This document shows, one piece after another, positions 47,124 through 59,759 of a stretch of DNA of 64,000 nt. Below the pieces are notes generated by a model that did not search any database, was not told the origin of the DNA, and saw nothing but the letters and a program-made list of their open reading frames with translations. The translations under genes were made by a program, and so were the position numbers. The number at the start of each line of letters is the position of its first letter. Within the stretch, counting starts at the first letter, position 1. This stretch comes from Alisma plantago-aquatica (Eukaryota; Streptophyta; Magnoliopsida; Alismatales; Alismataceae), in NCBI GenBank assembly GCA_963693085.1, contig OY856412.1:344301457-344365456 (forward strand), read 5' to 3'.

Positions 47124-47999
47124 TACCCAAGTAAGTGGAATAAGTTGAGAACAACTTCAACATCTAATTTGAAAAATGTTACCATGACTATATAATTCCT
47201 TTTTCACATATATCTAGGTCAAAACCTAGGTATAAAGTTGCATCCTCTTAACATTAATTGTATGTTCCTTGAACTATAGAAGATTATTAATATTAAATGA
47301 GCTTGATATCATATATTGTTTCACATGACCATGTCCACAAATTTCATAGTGACATTTATCAAGTGTAAAGTATGCTCCAATGGAGGGAAAAATTCCATTT
47401 ACATCACTCACAATGATCCACAAGTGTCATAGTGTACCAAATCATAAGTTGTATGGAAACCCTTATTTAGAATCTTGTTGGACCAATGTTAAAGTACACA
47501 GAATAACATTTGATTACAATAGTAAACTTAGGTCAACAAATCTTAGTCACCACTATCACATTGAGATATGACTGTGACTTGCCATGACATGGCTTCCACG
47601 TTGCATTCTCAAAGTAGGTATGTCTAGTACAACTTGTTATCTAACAGGTGCCCATGTATATGAGTTGATATCTATATCATGACCAGAGAGACATATTTAG
47701 TATCCATAGTACAAACTAGTCTTATATATTATTCTTTACATATAATATCCACAACAACAACCATATAGGATGATTTCAAGAATCAATACTCTAAAGTATA
47801 AATACGATCTCATGTTCAATCCCTCAATCTAAACCATGTGTCATTGAGTCAAACATTTTTAAGATATTTTACATTTATTCATTATCTCAATGCAGAAACA
47901 AACATAATAAGTAGAATCTCTTTTATTAATAATCAAATAGTATACAATGTATCTCAATTACAATCATGAAATGATGGCTATTAGGGCATACAACCAACA
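47124..47999 (-). repeat. Probable copia-type LTR remnant, minus orientation
   Basis: The right edge reads, on the minus strand, TGTTGGTTGTATGCCCTAAT, closely matching the start of the copia LTR at 55756 (TGTTGGTATGTATGCCCAG). This start type is common among plant copia LTRs. The left part is undefined, and no matching partner LTR or primer site was found. Confidence 0.4.
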
Positions 48000-48119
48000 T
48001 AGGTTACAACGTAAAGAACTCATAATTAAAATAAAGTTTAGATATACATATTTACATAACCATTGCAGGTTAATTATAGATAGGTAATTAGGTTATTTCC
48101 ACAATGCTTACAGTGACTA

Positions 48120-50640
48120 ATTTCTTTGGCAAAGGTTTTGTTGAAGAAGGGATGGCAGAGACATTCATCACTTTGGTTCCTGCAATAAACCTACTAAATG
48201 TAGCAATGTTAGACTCATTTCTCTAGACAATGTATCTATGAAGTTGATTAACAAAATTATTACAGAAAGATTCAAACCAATTGTTAGCTTTATCCCTAGG
48301 ATTGTGTATTATGGACAATATTCTACTGGTGCAAGATGTCATTAACCCTAAGAAAATTCAATGAGAAAAAAGATGGCCATAAAAAATGACCTCACAAAGG
48401 TTGTGATAATCTTAGTTGGCCATTTATCATTGATAATATGGGCAAAGCAAAATTTCCTTCCAATTTGGTGTATTACTTCAAGGTAACCTTCACATTGGGC
48501 AATTCCAGTCTGCTTTGGCATGGAAAGAAGCTACCCACCTTTAAATCAAACCAAGGGTTGAAACAATAAGATCCTTTCTCCCCTTATATTGTTGTATTAT
48601 GCGTGGACAAAATGTCACCTAATTAATGAAGAGGTTAAATCAGGAAATTGGAGGCTTATTTAAGATCTTAGAAATATTCCCTTTTCCTATGTTTGTTTAA
48701 CTGATGACCTTATTTTGTTACAGGAAGCTTCCCCTAAATAGGTGGTATGTTTCTTGAAATGTCTTAGGTCCTTCACCAAGGATTGTGGTTTATAGGATAC
48801 TAATAACAAATCCAAGATCTTCTGCTCCCCTAGAGTCTCTATGGTGGAGAAAAATCACATCAATAATACTCTTAATATCTTAGTTACTGATGATCTAGAC
48901 TGTTATGTGGGAGTTCTAATAATTCATAAAAGGGTGGCTCGAAATAAATATGGCAAGGTTCTTGATTATGTCTTTGGCAAAGTGAATAGATGGGCACAAC
49001 ACATTGTAACTTATTAGGAAGTATCATGTTGGCCAATGCCACACTTACAACTATTCCTTCATATACCATGTAAACTGCCAAGCTTCTGGGTCTCATATGG
49101 ACCACATTTATAGAATTTTTAGAAGCATTGTATTGAGAAGAAGTACGAGAAAAAAATTGACTGGATAAGTGTCTTGAAAGAAAATCACCAACCCGACTAA
49201 TAAAGGGGGTTTTGGCATCAAGTCAATGATGGACATGAAAGAAGAAATTTTGCTCAAAAATAGCTTCAACATGTTGACTAATAGGGATGTGCAATGGTGC
49301 TCTTTGGTCCTAGCTAAATATACCAGAAGACATAAATCAAACTTAAACTATTTGTATTGGCATATGGAAAGCTTACAAACATTAGGAGGAAATTTTAGGT
49401 ATGAATTATTCTAAAGTAGTAGTCTTTGGGACACCTTGTTCTAGCATGAAAGATGGGGAACCCTCGATGAACCTCTTCTGCTGGAAGCAGTGAAACCTAT
49501 CCCTATTAAACTATCAGATTTGAAAATTTTTTTTGCAGTACACAATGGTGTGCGGGGTTTTCACTTTCTATCGTCCTTTATGAATGAAGATTATGTGAAG
49601 ATTATACTATTCATTAATCCACCTATTTCATGGTTGTGTGTTGATAAATGGATCTAGAATCATGAGAATAATGAAATTTTTTCCATTATGATAATTTATG
49701 CATTTCTTTGCAAGGAGAGTCTCTTATCTATACCACGTAAATGGTAGGACCTCATAAGAATTTCTTGCCCACCTAATGTGAAGATTCATGTTTGGTTGAT
49801 TATGTAAAAAACAGTTCTCTAATGGAGAAAGAATGAGAAGGAATTTCTGTGATAATGACAAGTGCTCTAGATGTAGTGAAGTCCAATCTTAACTAAGATT
49901 TTGTGAGATTGTTCTTTAAACTAAGCAATATGGTAGTCACACCTACCAAACCCACCAATTACTTTCTTAGATTGTGATATTATAGAATGGATCTCTTTGA
50001 ACATGAAGCTTATGAAAGGTCACTTTGATTGGTTGCAAACCTTTAGCACAACATGTTGGTTCATTTGGAAGGATAGGTTCTACTTGACATTCAATTGCAA
50101 GACCAAAAATCAACTCCATATCTAATCAGACATCATCTTTATGGTGTCTATTGGAACACTAGAAACAACATTGGACGCAAGGTAGCTTACAAACCTTCTT
50201 CAACATTAGGGTGGCAACTCTGTTAAAAATATCCATTAAGATCAATTTTGATGCAAGCATGAATTTAGGTGTACCTACGACCATCTGATTAGTGGCAAGG
50301 AATCATACAACTCGTTAAATCCTTGCTAGAAGCAAGAATAGATTAGTAAGGAACATTGTTGAAGAAAAACTAAGGGGGACTTGAGAAATGATTAGACCTA
50401 AAAATGATTTGCAGTTATCTAAATGCATCATTGAAACTAATTGGGAGAGTTCACTAGGACTTATCTACTCTAAGAATCCTTGTCTACCTACTTACTACCC
50501 TTGGGTTTTTTAAATAAAATAGTACATGGATAACACTCACTTGCAATGTATCGAGTTTAGTCAGGAAGATAGCAATAAATTGGCTAATGCCCTTGCTAGG
50601 ATACAAATTGAAAACACTACCTCTTACGAGGAGTTCAGAA
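48120..50640 (+). pseudogene. LINE ORF2 C-terminal part: reverse transcriptase and RNase H
   Basis: Translation across frames gives a TFITLVP-like start, KLITKIITERFKPIVSFIPR, a DPFSPYIVVLC segment (G-D-P-L-S-P in intact LINEs), and CLTDDLILLQEAS (the catalytic F-A-D-D equivalent, here with TDD). Further on is an RNase H region with IKINFDAS and SNKLANALARI. The last catalytic Asp of the usual ADALA motif has become Asn. Stops are frequent. About 150 residues of ORF2 between endonuclease and RT are not visible and were probably lost around the insertion. Confidence 0.7.
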
Positions 50641-50803
50641 CCTAACCACCCTCTTTCCTTTAACTCTTCCTCCTTGATAAATGAGGAACCATGTCTTTAT
50701 ATAATGTAAATTCATGCAATTCTAAAGTAGCAAACAACTCTATTATTGTTTCCGATTTTCATAGGATAAGAAAGATATAAATAATAGTAGCTTTTGGCTT
50801 TCA

Positions 50804-50825
50804 TAAAAAAAGAAAAAGAAATAAA
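50804..50825 (+). other. A-rich 3' tail of the LINE
   Basis: It follows 'agcttttggctttcat', which is typical of plant L1 3' ends. The tail is interrupted by two G residues, consistent with age. It marks the 3' boundary of the LINE. Confidence 0.65.
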
Positions 50826-51128
50826 TATGATGTTATTAGATAAAGTGGTACAAATTATATTAAAGTAATATATAATTATCTGCATACATCATTATTTCTT
50901 AGGTTTCATATCCCTTTCAAATTTCCATGTGAATTCATTCTATTAGGATATTTCATAAAGTCATGGTTCTCTAGGGCCTAGTTACCTGGGTTGCATACTA
51001 GGGGAAGATCATTATCGGTAGTCCCATCTCAATCGTGTTTGGAAGGATATATTCATCCTCATATAACTCATCGACATGCATGCTACCGTGTCAGTGTAGT
51101 ATATTTGCTAAAAGTATGTAGGTTCTCT

Positions 51129-51345
51129 AAATATATATATGTATATATATGTATATATATATACATATATATACATATACACATATATACATATATATAT
51201 ACATATATATCTATACATATATATATATATGTATATATATATATACATATATATATATATGTATATATATATGTATATATATATGTATATATATATGTAT
51301 ATATATATATGTATATAGATATATATATATATGTATATATATATG

Positions 51346-51426
<81 letters not shown>
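51129..51426. repeat. (TA)n-rich microsatellite with regularly spaced G and C
   Basis: Mostly TA dinucleotides, broken at regular intervals by TATATG and TATACA words. This gives blocks with periods of about 10 and 14 bp before a pure TA run. Long open frames of Tyr/Ile on both strands are artefacts of this composition. Confidence 0.95.
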
Positions 51427-51428
<2 letters not shown>

Positions 51429-51765
51429 GCTCATCTTTAATACCCGCACGGGTAGCCTGATTTTTCACTACCCGCCCATCTAAAAGAGTAACTATATGGT
51501 ACACAAGAGTAACTCTGAGATCAAAAGAGTAACTATGTGGTACACAAAAGTAACTGTAAGACCAAAAAAGTAACTCCGTAGAAAATGTTCAATCAGTAAA
51601 TATATGGATGGGTTTTTGATTTATTTTTGGGGGGGGCAAATGATATTATTTATGGATGACATTTTTTGGGGAGCTAGATAAAATGCTCCTCTACAATTAT
51701 AAAAAATATAAAAATATCATGAAGGGTACGCGGGTAGCTACCCGCACGAGTATTAAATAAATCCC
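51427..51765. mobile_element. Small TIR element inserted in (TA)n, Micron-like
   Basis: A 339-bp non-coding unit begins GGGCTCATCTTTAATACCCG and ends with a near-inverse, GAGTATTAAATAAATCCC. The TIRs are about 29-30 bp (51427-51456 and 51737-51765) and each carries CCCGCACG-type and GGGTAGC words. Inside, 'agtaact' recurs five times with 'tatggtacacaa' spacers (51480-51575). Pure (TA)n lies on both sides, so a target duplication cannot be read. Its size and setting recall the microsatellite-targeting Micron elements described in rice. I do not claim sequence homology to them. Confidence 0.6.
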
Positions 51766-51766
51766 T

Positions 51767-51926
<160 letters not shown>

Positions 51927-53420
51927 TGCTACATAAACATACACCCGAAAGTGTAACACTTATCTCATCTACAATCATTCATTGTACACCGTAGAGTGAG
52001 ACAAAACTGGCCTACTATATTTGTCAATTAACAAAAGAAATCAATATGATGATGTTGCACAATTTCATACAAATTAGAGTAAATGTATTACATAAATGTC
52101 TAATTATACCTTAATTTTTTATTTCATATCTCCTTTAGATTTCCATGTGATTATATTCTATTGGGAGATTTTATTAATGCATGGTACTCAGGCATCCTCC
52201 TTACTTTGCTTGCAAAAGATGGAATGATCATTGGCAATAATTTAAATCTTGATGTTGTTTGGAAGGCCATATGGTTAATCATATGTCTCATATCCATACC
52301 TACTAACATGTTATTGTAATGTGGTGGCTAAAAGTATGTATGAGGTGTAATATATATATCTGCTACACTAACAAATACACAAACATGTAATACATAGCTC
52401 ATCTATGATAACTAACTATAGAATTTGGTATGAGATAAAACTTGCCTACTATATTTATCAAGTAATGAAATAAATAAATATAATGATATTATATAATACG
52501 ATACATATTAGAATAAAAGAACTTCATTAATATCTTTATACATCATTTTTTTGTGTTTCATATCCCTTTTGGATTTCCATGTGAATTTATGCTACTAGGC
52601 TATTTTGACAAGTCATGGTACTCCAGGGGTCTCCTTACCTATGTTCCAAATGAGGGGAGATCAATGTCAATAGTCCCATATTGATCTTGTTTGGTGGGTT
52701 ACCCACTGAATCATCTAGCTCATCTTCTTACCAACTATCTTGTCAATTTAGTATTGTGGCTCAAAGAATGCAAGTTTTCTGATGTTTGTATCTACTATGT
52801 GAATATACACTCAAAAGTATGACACTTAGCTCGTTTACAATCATTCCTATACACTGTGAAAAGAGACATAACTAGTGAATATATATCAATTAACAAAAGA
52901 AATATATAATTATGTTACATAACATGGTACAAATTTGTGTAAAAGAATTACATAAATGTCTAAACAAATCATTATTTTCTTTAATTTCATATTCCTTTTA
53001 GATTTCCTTGTGAATCTATTATATTGGGATATTTTGTTAAGTCATGGTACTTTGGGGTCTGCTTGCAAACAAGGGGGAGATCAATGTCAACAATTCCATC
53101 TCGATCTTGTTTGGAAGGCCATCAACTTAATAATCTAGATCATTTTCATACACACTACCTTGATATTGTAGTATGGTTGATAAACATATGCATGTTGTCT
53201 CATATTTATATCTCCTATGAAAACATTCACCCAAAAGTGTAATACCTAGCTCATCTATGACCGCTTACTATAAACCATGGAACGAGACAAAAGTGGACTA
53301 CTATATTTATCAATTAAAGAAAGAAAGAAATGTGATTATATTACATGATTCTAAAAAAGGAGAAAAACAATTACGTAAATTCATGAATATGTCATGATTT
53401 TTTTGGCGCACATTCTAGGC

Positions 53421-55755
53421 ATACAACCCAAAACCGTTAAGAGAGTTAACACTTAAGAACTATTACCTTGATCCACTAATGTATGTTATGACCCTCCCAT
53501 CAATGATGCCTTAAAAACCTTTCCTCTTCCTTACATTGTACCCCAGAAGGGAGTCGAGAATCCTAATCATCTGCAAAGTACCAACACATCACCTCAATCC
53601 CTCTCTCCATCATCAATTCTAGAATTTTGTTGGCAAACTTAAATGAGAAACATATTACAATTATATTTAAATATCACATTAGATACCTTAATGTACACTA
53701 GTTTGCAAAACATATTGCATGCTAGATTAAAATAATAATGTTATGAATGGCCGGCAACATTGTTTTTAATGTGTGTAATAGATGCACCCTAGTTTTTAAT
53801 CTTAATAAAAAGTACTACTTACTAGTATTATTGTTTCTAATAGTTTCACACTAGTTTTTAATGTCTTGATGAATATTAGTGATGCCATTTTAAAAGAGAT
53901 AAATGGTACTTATGATAGAACGTACACCAAGGTGATAAAACACATGTAAATACTAATCTTTATGATCAAATACTAATAAAATGTATCAGACGTATAATCA
54001 ATATATACTACAATCACGCTATTACATCAGAGTCATGGAAGCTTTACATGAGATTACAAATTTTAAATAAGAATTTGACATAGGCATTGATTCCTATCTA
54101 TTCTTGAACAATAGACAACTCATGCAGGTCTCGTGTAGCCTTTCTTTGTATAACATATCCATGAGTTCCCAGAGGGAACAAAACCACACATGGACCCCAC
54201 TAAGTGAAAATATGGGTTAGTTAGGCTGGTACTAAATCCAATTATTGAGCTATTTTGAAAAAAATAAGAGTTGTGCGATCAATATAGGTAAGATTACATG
54301 GTGTACTATGAGAACAACTAAGGATAATTTGGATACCATGCTAGATTCAAATAGGTAGAATAATTAAGTGGCAAGTAGAGAACAACAAAGGGTATTATCA
54401 AACTAATATCAATATCTCAAAATGGAATGATTTTCTCAAAAATGATATCATTATAACAACTTATTCAAAATGATAATATATAATATTTATCAATTAGCAC
54501 AATCGATCTTATATTCTGTCTAGTGGCTAGGTACCTAATGTTCTTCCCTCTATGAGAGAACAACACTTTATCTTATAGGTAGTAACCAGTACCGGGGGTC
54601 CTCTAATTGTGCAACATCCTCTGCATAGGTTTGCGGGATATGACTCCCCAAATCTAGTGAGCCAAAGCACTTAGCCAAAATTTTGATTTTTTGTGTTAAT
54701 ACCAAAATAAATCAAAATTTTCAATTTCTTAACAATGTTCAACATTTATTTAGTCATGGTGAACTTCAATAGGGAAATGCTAACAACAAAACTTGTACAC
54801 CACTTTGCAAAATTATATATATGAAATTCAAGAGGGAGGCAAATAGAGAATTTAGTACACGCTCCAATAGAGAATTTCCAATTGGGTTGCACATAAGGAT
54901 CAAAGATGCAATGTTCTCAAAAATCTCGAAAGAAAGAATGTACTAGGGTTATTTGATATTTCTTGGCTTGGAAATTACTTTCTATGTGCCTATTAGGTGA
55001 AATTACCATTTTACCCCTTAGATAAAATAAATCACTTATATTGTTGAAATTACTCGTCCTAATCTTTATGTTCATTCCCATTAGTACTCGCCTTTGCACG
55101 TCTAGTCACATATGACATTCTAATTGTTATTCATGTTCACTATATACATGATTCCTATAATCAAATGTTACATAGTACCAATTATGTATTACACTAGTAT
55201 AGGAAACAAATGTATGTGATGTATATGTTTGTATTTTGAAAATATTGTCATATCTTTATGGTTGTAAAAGTGATGACATAGTTAGAACATGCATTCTTTT
55301 AATCCATTGCATTCAATTTCTTTCTATCCCTTGATGTTCTTATGTTATTCATTATCATCTCTATTAGATTTGAGATTTATATGTTGTGAATCATTAATGA
55401 AGATAGTCAACTATAATTAAAATCTTGTAGTTGATTAGAAATATCCACTAATCTTCTATGTTTGGAAATGATACATCGATTTATTATACAATTACTCTAG
55501 GTATATGCACATGTGTGTTAATCGATGTGCAACTTCTAGTTATCATTGGATCTACTTGATTTATTTCCCATTCATCTAAATCTATTTTACAACCCTACCA
55601 ATTTCACTTACTAATCTATTTGGTTTCTTGATACAACGAAGTTGAATAAGGGTCCAGAGTACCTGTCACCAGGTCACAAGGATTTTATCCATGACAGTCT
55701 CCTGGATCTGGGGGCTTAACGAATGCAATCTACTTCAGCAATTCATCATCATCAT
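53421..55755. other. Unassigned AT-rich region
   Basis: No gene or defined element seen. Near 53405-53425 the minus strand reads TTTTGGGTTGTATGCCTAG, reminiscent of a copia LTR start, but no partner was found. The sequence at 54.04-54.70 kb has the look of old LTR material without any firm boundary. Confidence 0.35.
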
Positions 55756-57518
55756 TGTTGGTATGTATGCCCAGAGAGACAACCATATGATGATTGGAAT
55801 GTGGAATTAGATATCAGATTTGATTATGATAACGGTGACTTCATATATTTTGTTTCCATCAATCATGAGATAATGACACATACATATTATATGTCTAAAG
55901 AATGATGATGACACATGTGTTTAGGTTGATGATGTGAAAAACATGACCAAATGTATGATAAGAGTACATACATTTGTATTATGTTGGAAGTCATATATTA
56001 CTATAGAAGTAGAATAGACAACAATAATACATAAGACTAGAGTGTGTGTTGACTAAAGACATAGTGTAATTAGTCATGATATATGATATCATGTCAAACA
56101 CACAGATAAATGAACAATGTATTGGTCATACCCACCATGAGAGTGATGCATGTTTACCATGGAATGGTAGTGAGAATCAACTCTCATAGTGATAGCGATG
56201 ATCGTGGTTCATAGACATAAAGTCACTAGACTTATCACAAGTCGTTCGTTGGACTATGTCATCATCAATTTAACCTTGAATAAGGGTTGCATTAAGATGA
56301 TACTCGTGTACTCTGTGCCACATGGGGACGTAGTGTGTGTGATGTAGTTGGAATTTGTCCCTCCTATAGGAGTTTTACATCCATGTCACTTGATAAGAAA
56401 GACTGAAAAATGTAGGGCCATACTCATGGGGTTCAATATGTGATATGTGCACGCATAGGATGCACTTGGAATAGGAGTTTATTCATGAATGATGTTTAAA
56501 TTGACTATTAAAAGTGTTTAGTCTTTCAATTAAACAACTGAGGTTCAAAATTGACTAACTAGGCTCTGAATTGAATGGTTCAAGTATTGAACATATCAGC
56601 TAGAGTGTCAGATAGATTTATAATAACAATTGCTTAAATATTTTCCTTAACTAGACATGTAAAATGACCATTTCATGTTGTGAACCAATTGGTTCGTCAT
56701 TCGGGTTGTCCGGTTCAATGATCAAATCAATTGGATCAAGGATTTGGTACTGACATCATGTTTAGCATTAATCAAATATTGAATGTCAATTTGATTTTAA
56801 ATATGAAAGTACATGAAGTGTCTGGTTTAAGAGATGAATTGACCATTCACCTTTGAACAGACTTGTTGGACAGTGAACCAATTGGATCACCATTCGTAGT
56901 TTCTAAAACAATCTTGAATTCTATCTCTTCGACTCTCAGACCACAGGAAACCCTGACCCTGACCTCTCATATAAATAGAGGGGTACTGGGGGCTTCCCAG
57001 AGACCAAAAATAAGCTCTGAAAATCATTATCCTCTCTGGTTGTGGTAACCAATAGAGATCATGAGCAAGTCCTACCCATAAATGGGAGGTATGTTAAGGG
57101 AGAGACAATTCTTGGAGAGTGAATCAATCCTAGAAGATTGACGTTCAAAGGGACACTCCTTCCCGTTAGCTCTGGTAGCTCAATGTGGAGTTCCTGGGGG
57201 TCCGTGTGAACTGCTATAGATGTGAGAAGGTTGTTGCTTGCCACTAGGAGGACACTATCAACAACTTTCAATGGTGCTGCTCCAGGAGGTTGTTGCTAAT
57301 GATTGTTCGACGACTACCAAAAGAATAAGCATGTTGCTACTTAGAGAAAAAGCACACCACTACATCAAGAGTTGTCCCTAGACTTTCTCTAGGACCATCT
57401 TTAACTCTTGTTACCTTCCTTACTAGATACATAATTGTTGATGAGATCTTACTAATTAAAGAATCAAACATTAAAATATTTGTTTCCTTTCCTTATCTAT
57501 CACCTCAATTTCCCAACT
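55756..57518 (+). repeat. 5' LTR of a copia element, 1,763 bp
   Basis: It starts TGTTGGTATGTATGCCC and ends CCCAACT (the expected CCAACA with a changed last base), immediately followed by a primer-binding site. It contains a good TATA box at 56970-56978, then a GC-richer untranslated segment, as expected for U3-R-U5. The matching 3' LTR is absent from the window. Confidence 0.8.
56970..56978 (+). promoter_or_regulatory. TATA box of the copia LTR
   Basis: TATAAATAG lies about 550 bp before the LTR end, in the position of a U3/R promoter. Transcription probably starts some 25-35 bp downstream, near 57005. Confidence 0.55.
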
Positions 57519-57519
57519 G

Positions 57520-57533
57520 TGGTATCAGAGCCA
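57520..57533 (+). other. Primer-binding site, initiator-Met tRNA type
   Basis: TGGTATCAGAGCCA is a perfect match to the usual plant copia primer site. One base separates it from the LTR end. Confidence 0.9.
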
Positions 57534-57648
57534 CATCAGTTTCCAATGTATCAGGACTCAAACTGTTGTGATCAGATTTAATTTTATTGAATATAATGTG
57601 AATATTAAATTGTTTGATGTTCATATCTAACTAATACCACATATGATT

Positions 57649-57650
<2 letters not shown>

Positions 57651-57722
<72 letters not shown>
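57651..57722. repeat. (AT)n microsatellite
   Basis: About 36 uninterrupted AT units in the leader of the copia element. Confidence 0.95.
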
Positions 57723-57727
<5 letters not shown>

Positions 57728-59039
57728 CAATATGTGTTGCCCTAAAAGTGTTTTGATGGTTGATGTGAGCATGGTTATGTCCAAAAGGCATGTTGATTGT
57801 GTGCTTGGTTGATTGGTTTGTTTCATGTTGTTACTCAGTTTGTATTGGAGCCTCTCCCCTCATTTTCAAATGTAAATTAGTGCTACTCTTCCTATTCCCC
57901 CTTGAATGTAACTAGAGGTTTTCTCTTTTACAATGTAATATGAAATAGGATACTTTTTAATTTATGTTTCATCATTAGAAGACACTCCCCACCTGACGAA
58001 CTGACTGGCTCATGTGTCAAACCGATTGACTGTAGGACTGGGGAGGCCAGGTGACAAGAGGAGACAAACGATCGACTAGTGGTCTAACTAATAGGCTTGA
58101 GGAGTCCAGAAACAAGTTGAACTTGAGACAAGACAACTATTCCAGGAGGTTAGCCAGTTTGGTCAACTGTTGAACTAATCAATCCAGATTGTTCTTGGCA
58201 TGGATCATCACCAACAACATGTTGTTGCAAATGGTATAGACCTTGGGTGGTAGTATTTCCTTGTGCCTCCAAGGAATTATAATGGTATGGCCATAACCAT
58301 TGCTTGTATTTATAATTTCATGTTTTTGTTTGTGGGATATAGTTTACATATCATATGTACTATATATGTGGTGGTTGGATATGTATATGTATTTATATAA
58401 AATCTCTCTAACAAATATATATATCCTATGGTGTTTTCCATTAGCAACATACATGAAAAGCTTCATATTCTATGTGTGGGCATGCCAAGCGTGGTGCACT
58501 GTCCATCTCGTGGAAGTGTGATGGTAGTTATGTACATCGACAAAGCAGGGTTCATTACTATCGTGTTTGATTTTGGGTTAGGCTTACCTAGGTGATCATA
58601 ATGAGATTAAGCACCTAGAAGAATGAATATGACTATGGCAAAGAGTTATGCATACCATCTATCCAATAATTCCAAAAAGTTGCCTACCTTAATGATTGGT
58701 TATTGACGATGATGTTTGCCGTGTAATAAATAAATTATTTGGGATCTTGGCTCAATAGAAGATTGTACTCTAGAATCATCCAAATTGATACATGAGGGTT
58801 ATCCATTTGTACAAAAATATGTGGTAATGATAATTAAAAATAGGCCTAATTATTATTGGCAACATTATCAAATCAAACAGAAAATTCTTTGAAAAAATTG
58901 CAAAACTTTCTTTTGTAGAATCTAATGGAAACACTAACATGTCATCATTGTGATCAATCCTTGAATAGGACAAATTAAATGAGATTAACTTCCATGTCAG
59001 GTTTATGACTTTAAGAAGCATTCTACAAAAGAGTGAACG

Positions 59040-59740
59040 ATGTATATCCTTGAAAGACCAGAGCTAGAGGAACCCACTCCAAATATGCCTAAGACTGATA
59101 TGGGTGCTTCCTTGAAGTAGGCCAATGATGATGTAGACATCAAATACCTTACGTTGATTTATATGAACTATGATATGCATGAACAACATAAAAGCATATA
59201 AATTCTTTAGATGGTAACACATCTTAAGAATCATGTAAAACAGGGAATGTATAATGTCTCCATTGTGTTGTATGAGTGCAAACTGAAAGAGGGAGATCCA
59301 ATACAACCATATGCTCAATATGATTGAGCATATGGAGAGGCTGAGATTTCTTTTAGGTCAAGATTTGGTTATGGATATGATTCTATGATTGTTTCCTGAA
59401 TTATATAGCCAGTTTATCAAGTTCTATCACTTGAGTAACTTGGCCAAACCAATGTCTGAATTTCTTGGCATGTTGAAGAATGCTGAAGAACAACTGAAGA
59501 TGGATAAATCCATGATGATGATTAGTGGAACAAAGTCTAAGGACAAAGACAAGGAAGAGAAGAGTTATGAGGATAAGTTAAAGTCCAAGTCATCTTTACT
59601 CAAGATAAATGAAGGAGTGATTAAGGAAAGGAAGTGTCACCACTATCACTGGTTGGACGTTGCTAAAGGAATTTCCCTCTTACATAGAGGATCTCAGATA
59701 GAAGAAGAATATAGAGATCTCCACTGCAAGACCTAAGATG
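59040..59740 (+). pseudogene. Copia gag remnant
   Basis: An ILERPELEEPTPN start region is followed by a capsid-like part with LRFLLGQDLVMDMI and LFPELYSQFIKFYHLSNLA, then EFLGMLKNAEEQLK, as in UBN2-type copia gag. The open stretch 59389-59736 ends in KCHHYHWLDV, a worn C-C-H-C zinc knuckle. A frame change just after it brings the P-S-Y-I-E-D-L segment that usually follows. Stops precede the open stretch, so it is not functional. Confidence 0.7.
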
Positions 59741-59759
59741 AAGTAAGCTGGAACTGTAT

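Larger units (their letters stand above)
37640..50825 (+). mobile_element. L1-type LINE, split by a nested insertion
   Basis: Three decayed coding blocks appear in order on the plus strand: ORF1 (37680-39350), endonuclease (39420-40640), and reverse transcriptase plus RNase H (48120-50640). An A-rich tail follows at 50804-50825. The middle is interrupted by about 7.4 kb of LTR-element sequence (roughly 40650-48000). With the insert removed, the LINE is about 5.8 kb, a usual size for plant L1 elements. I could not fix target-site duplications at either end. Confidence 0.75.
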
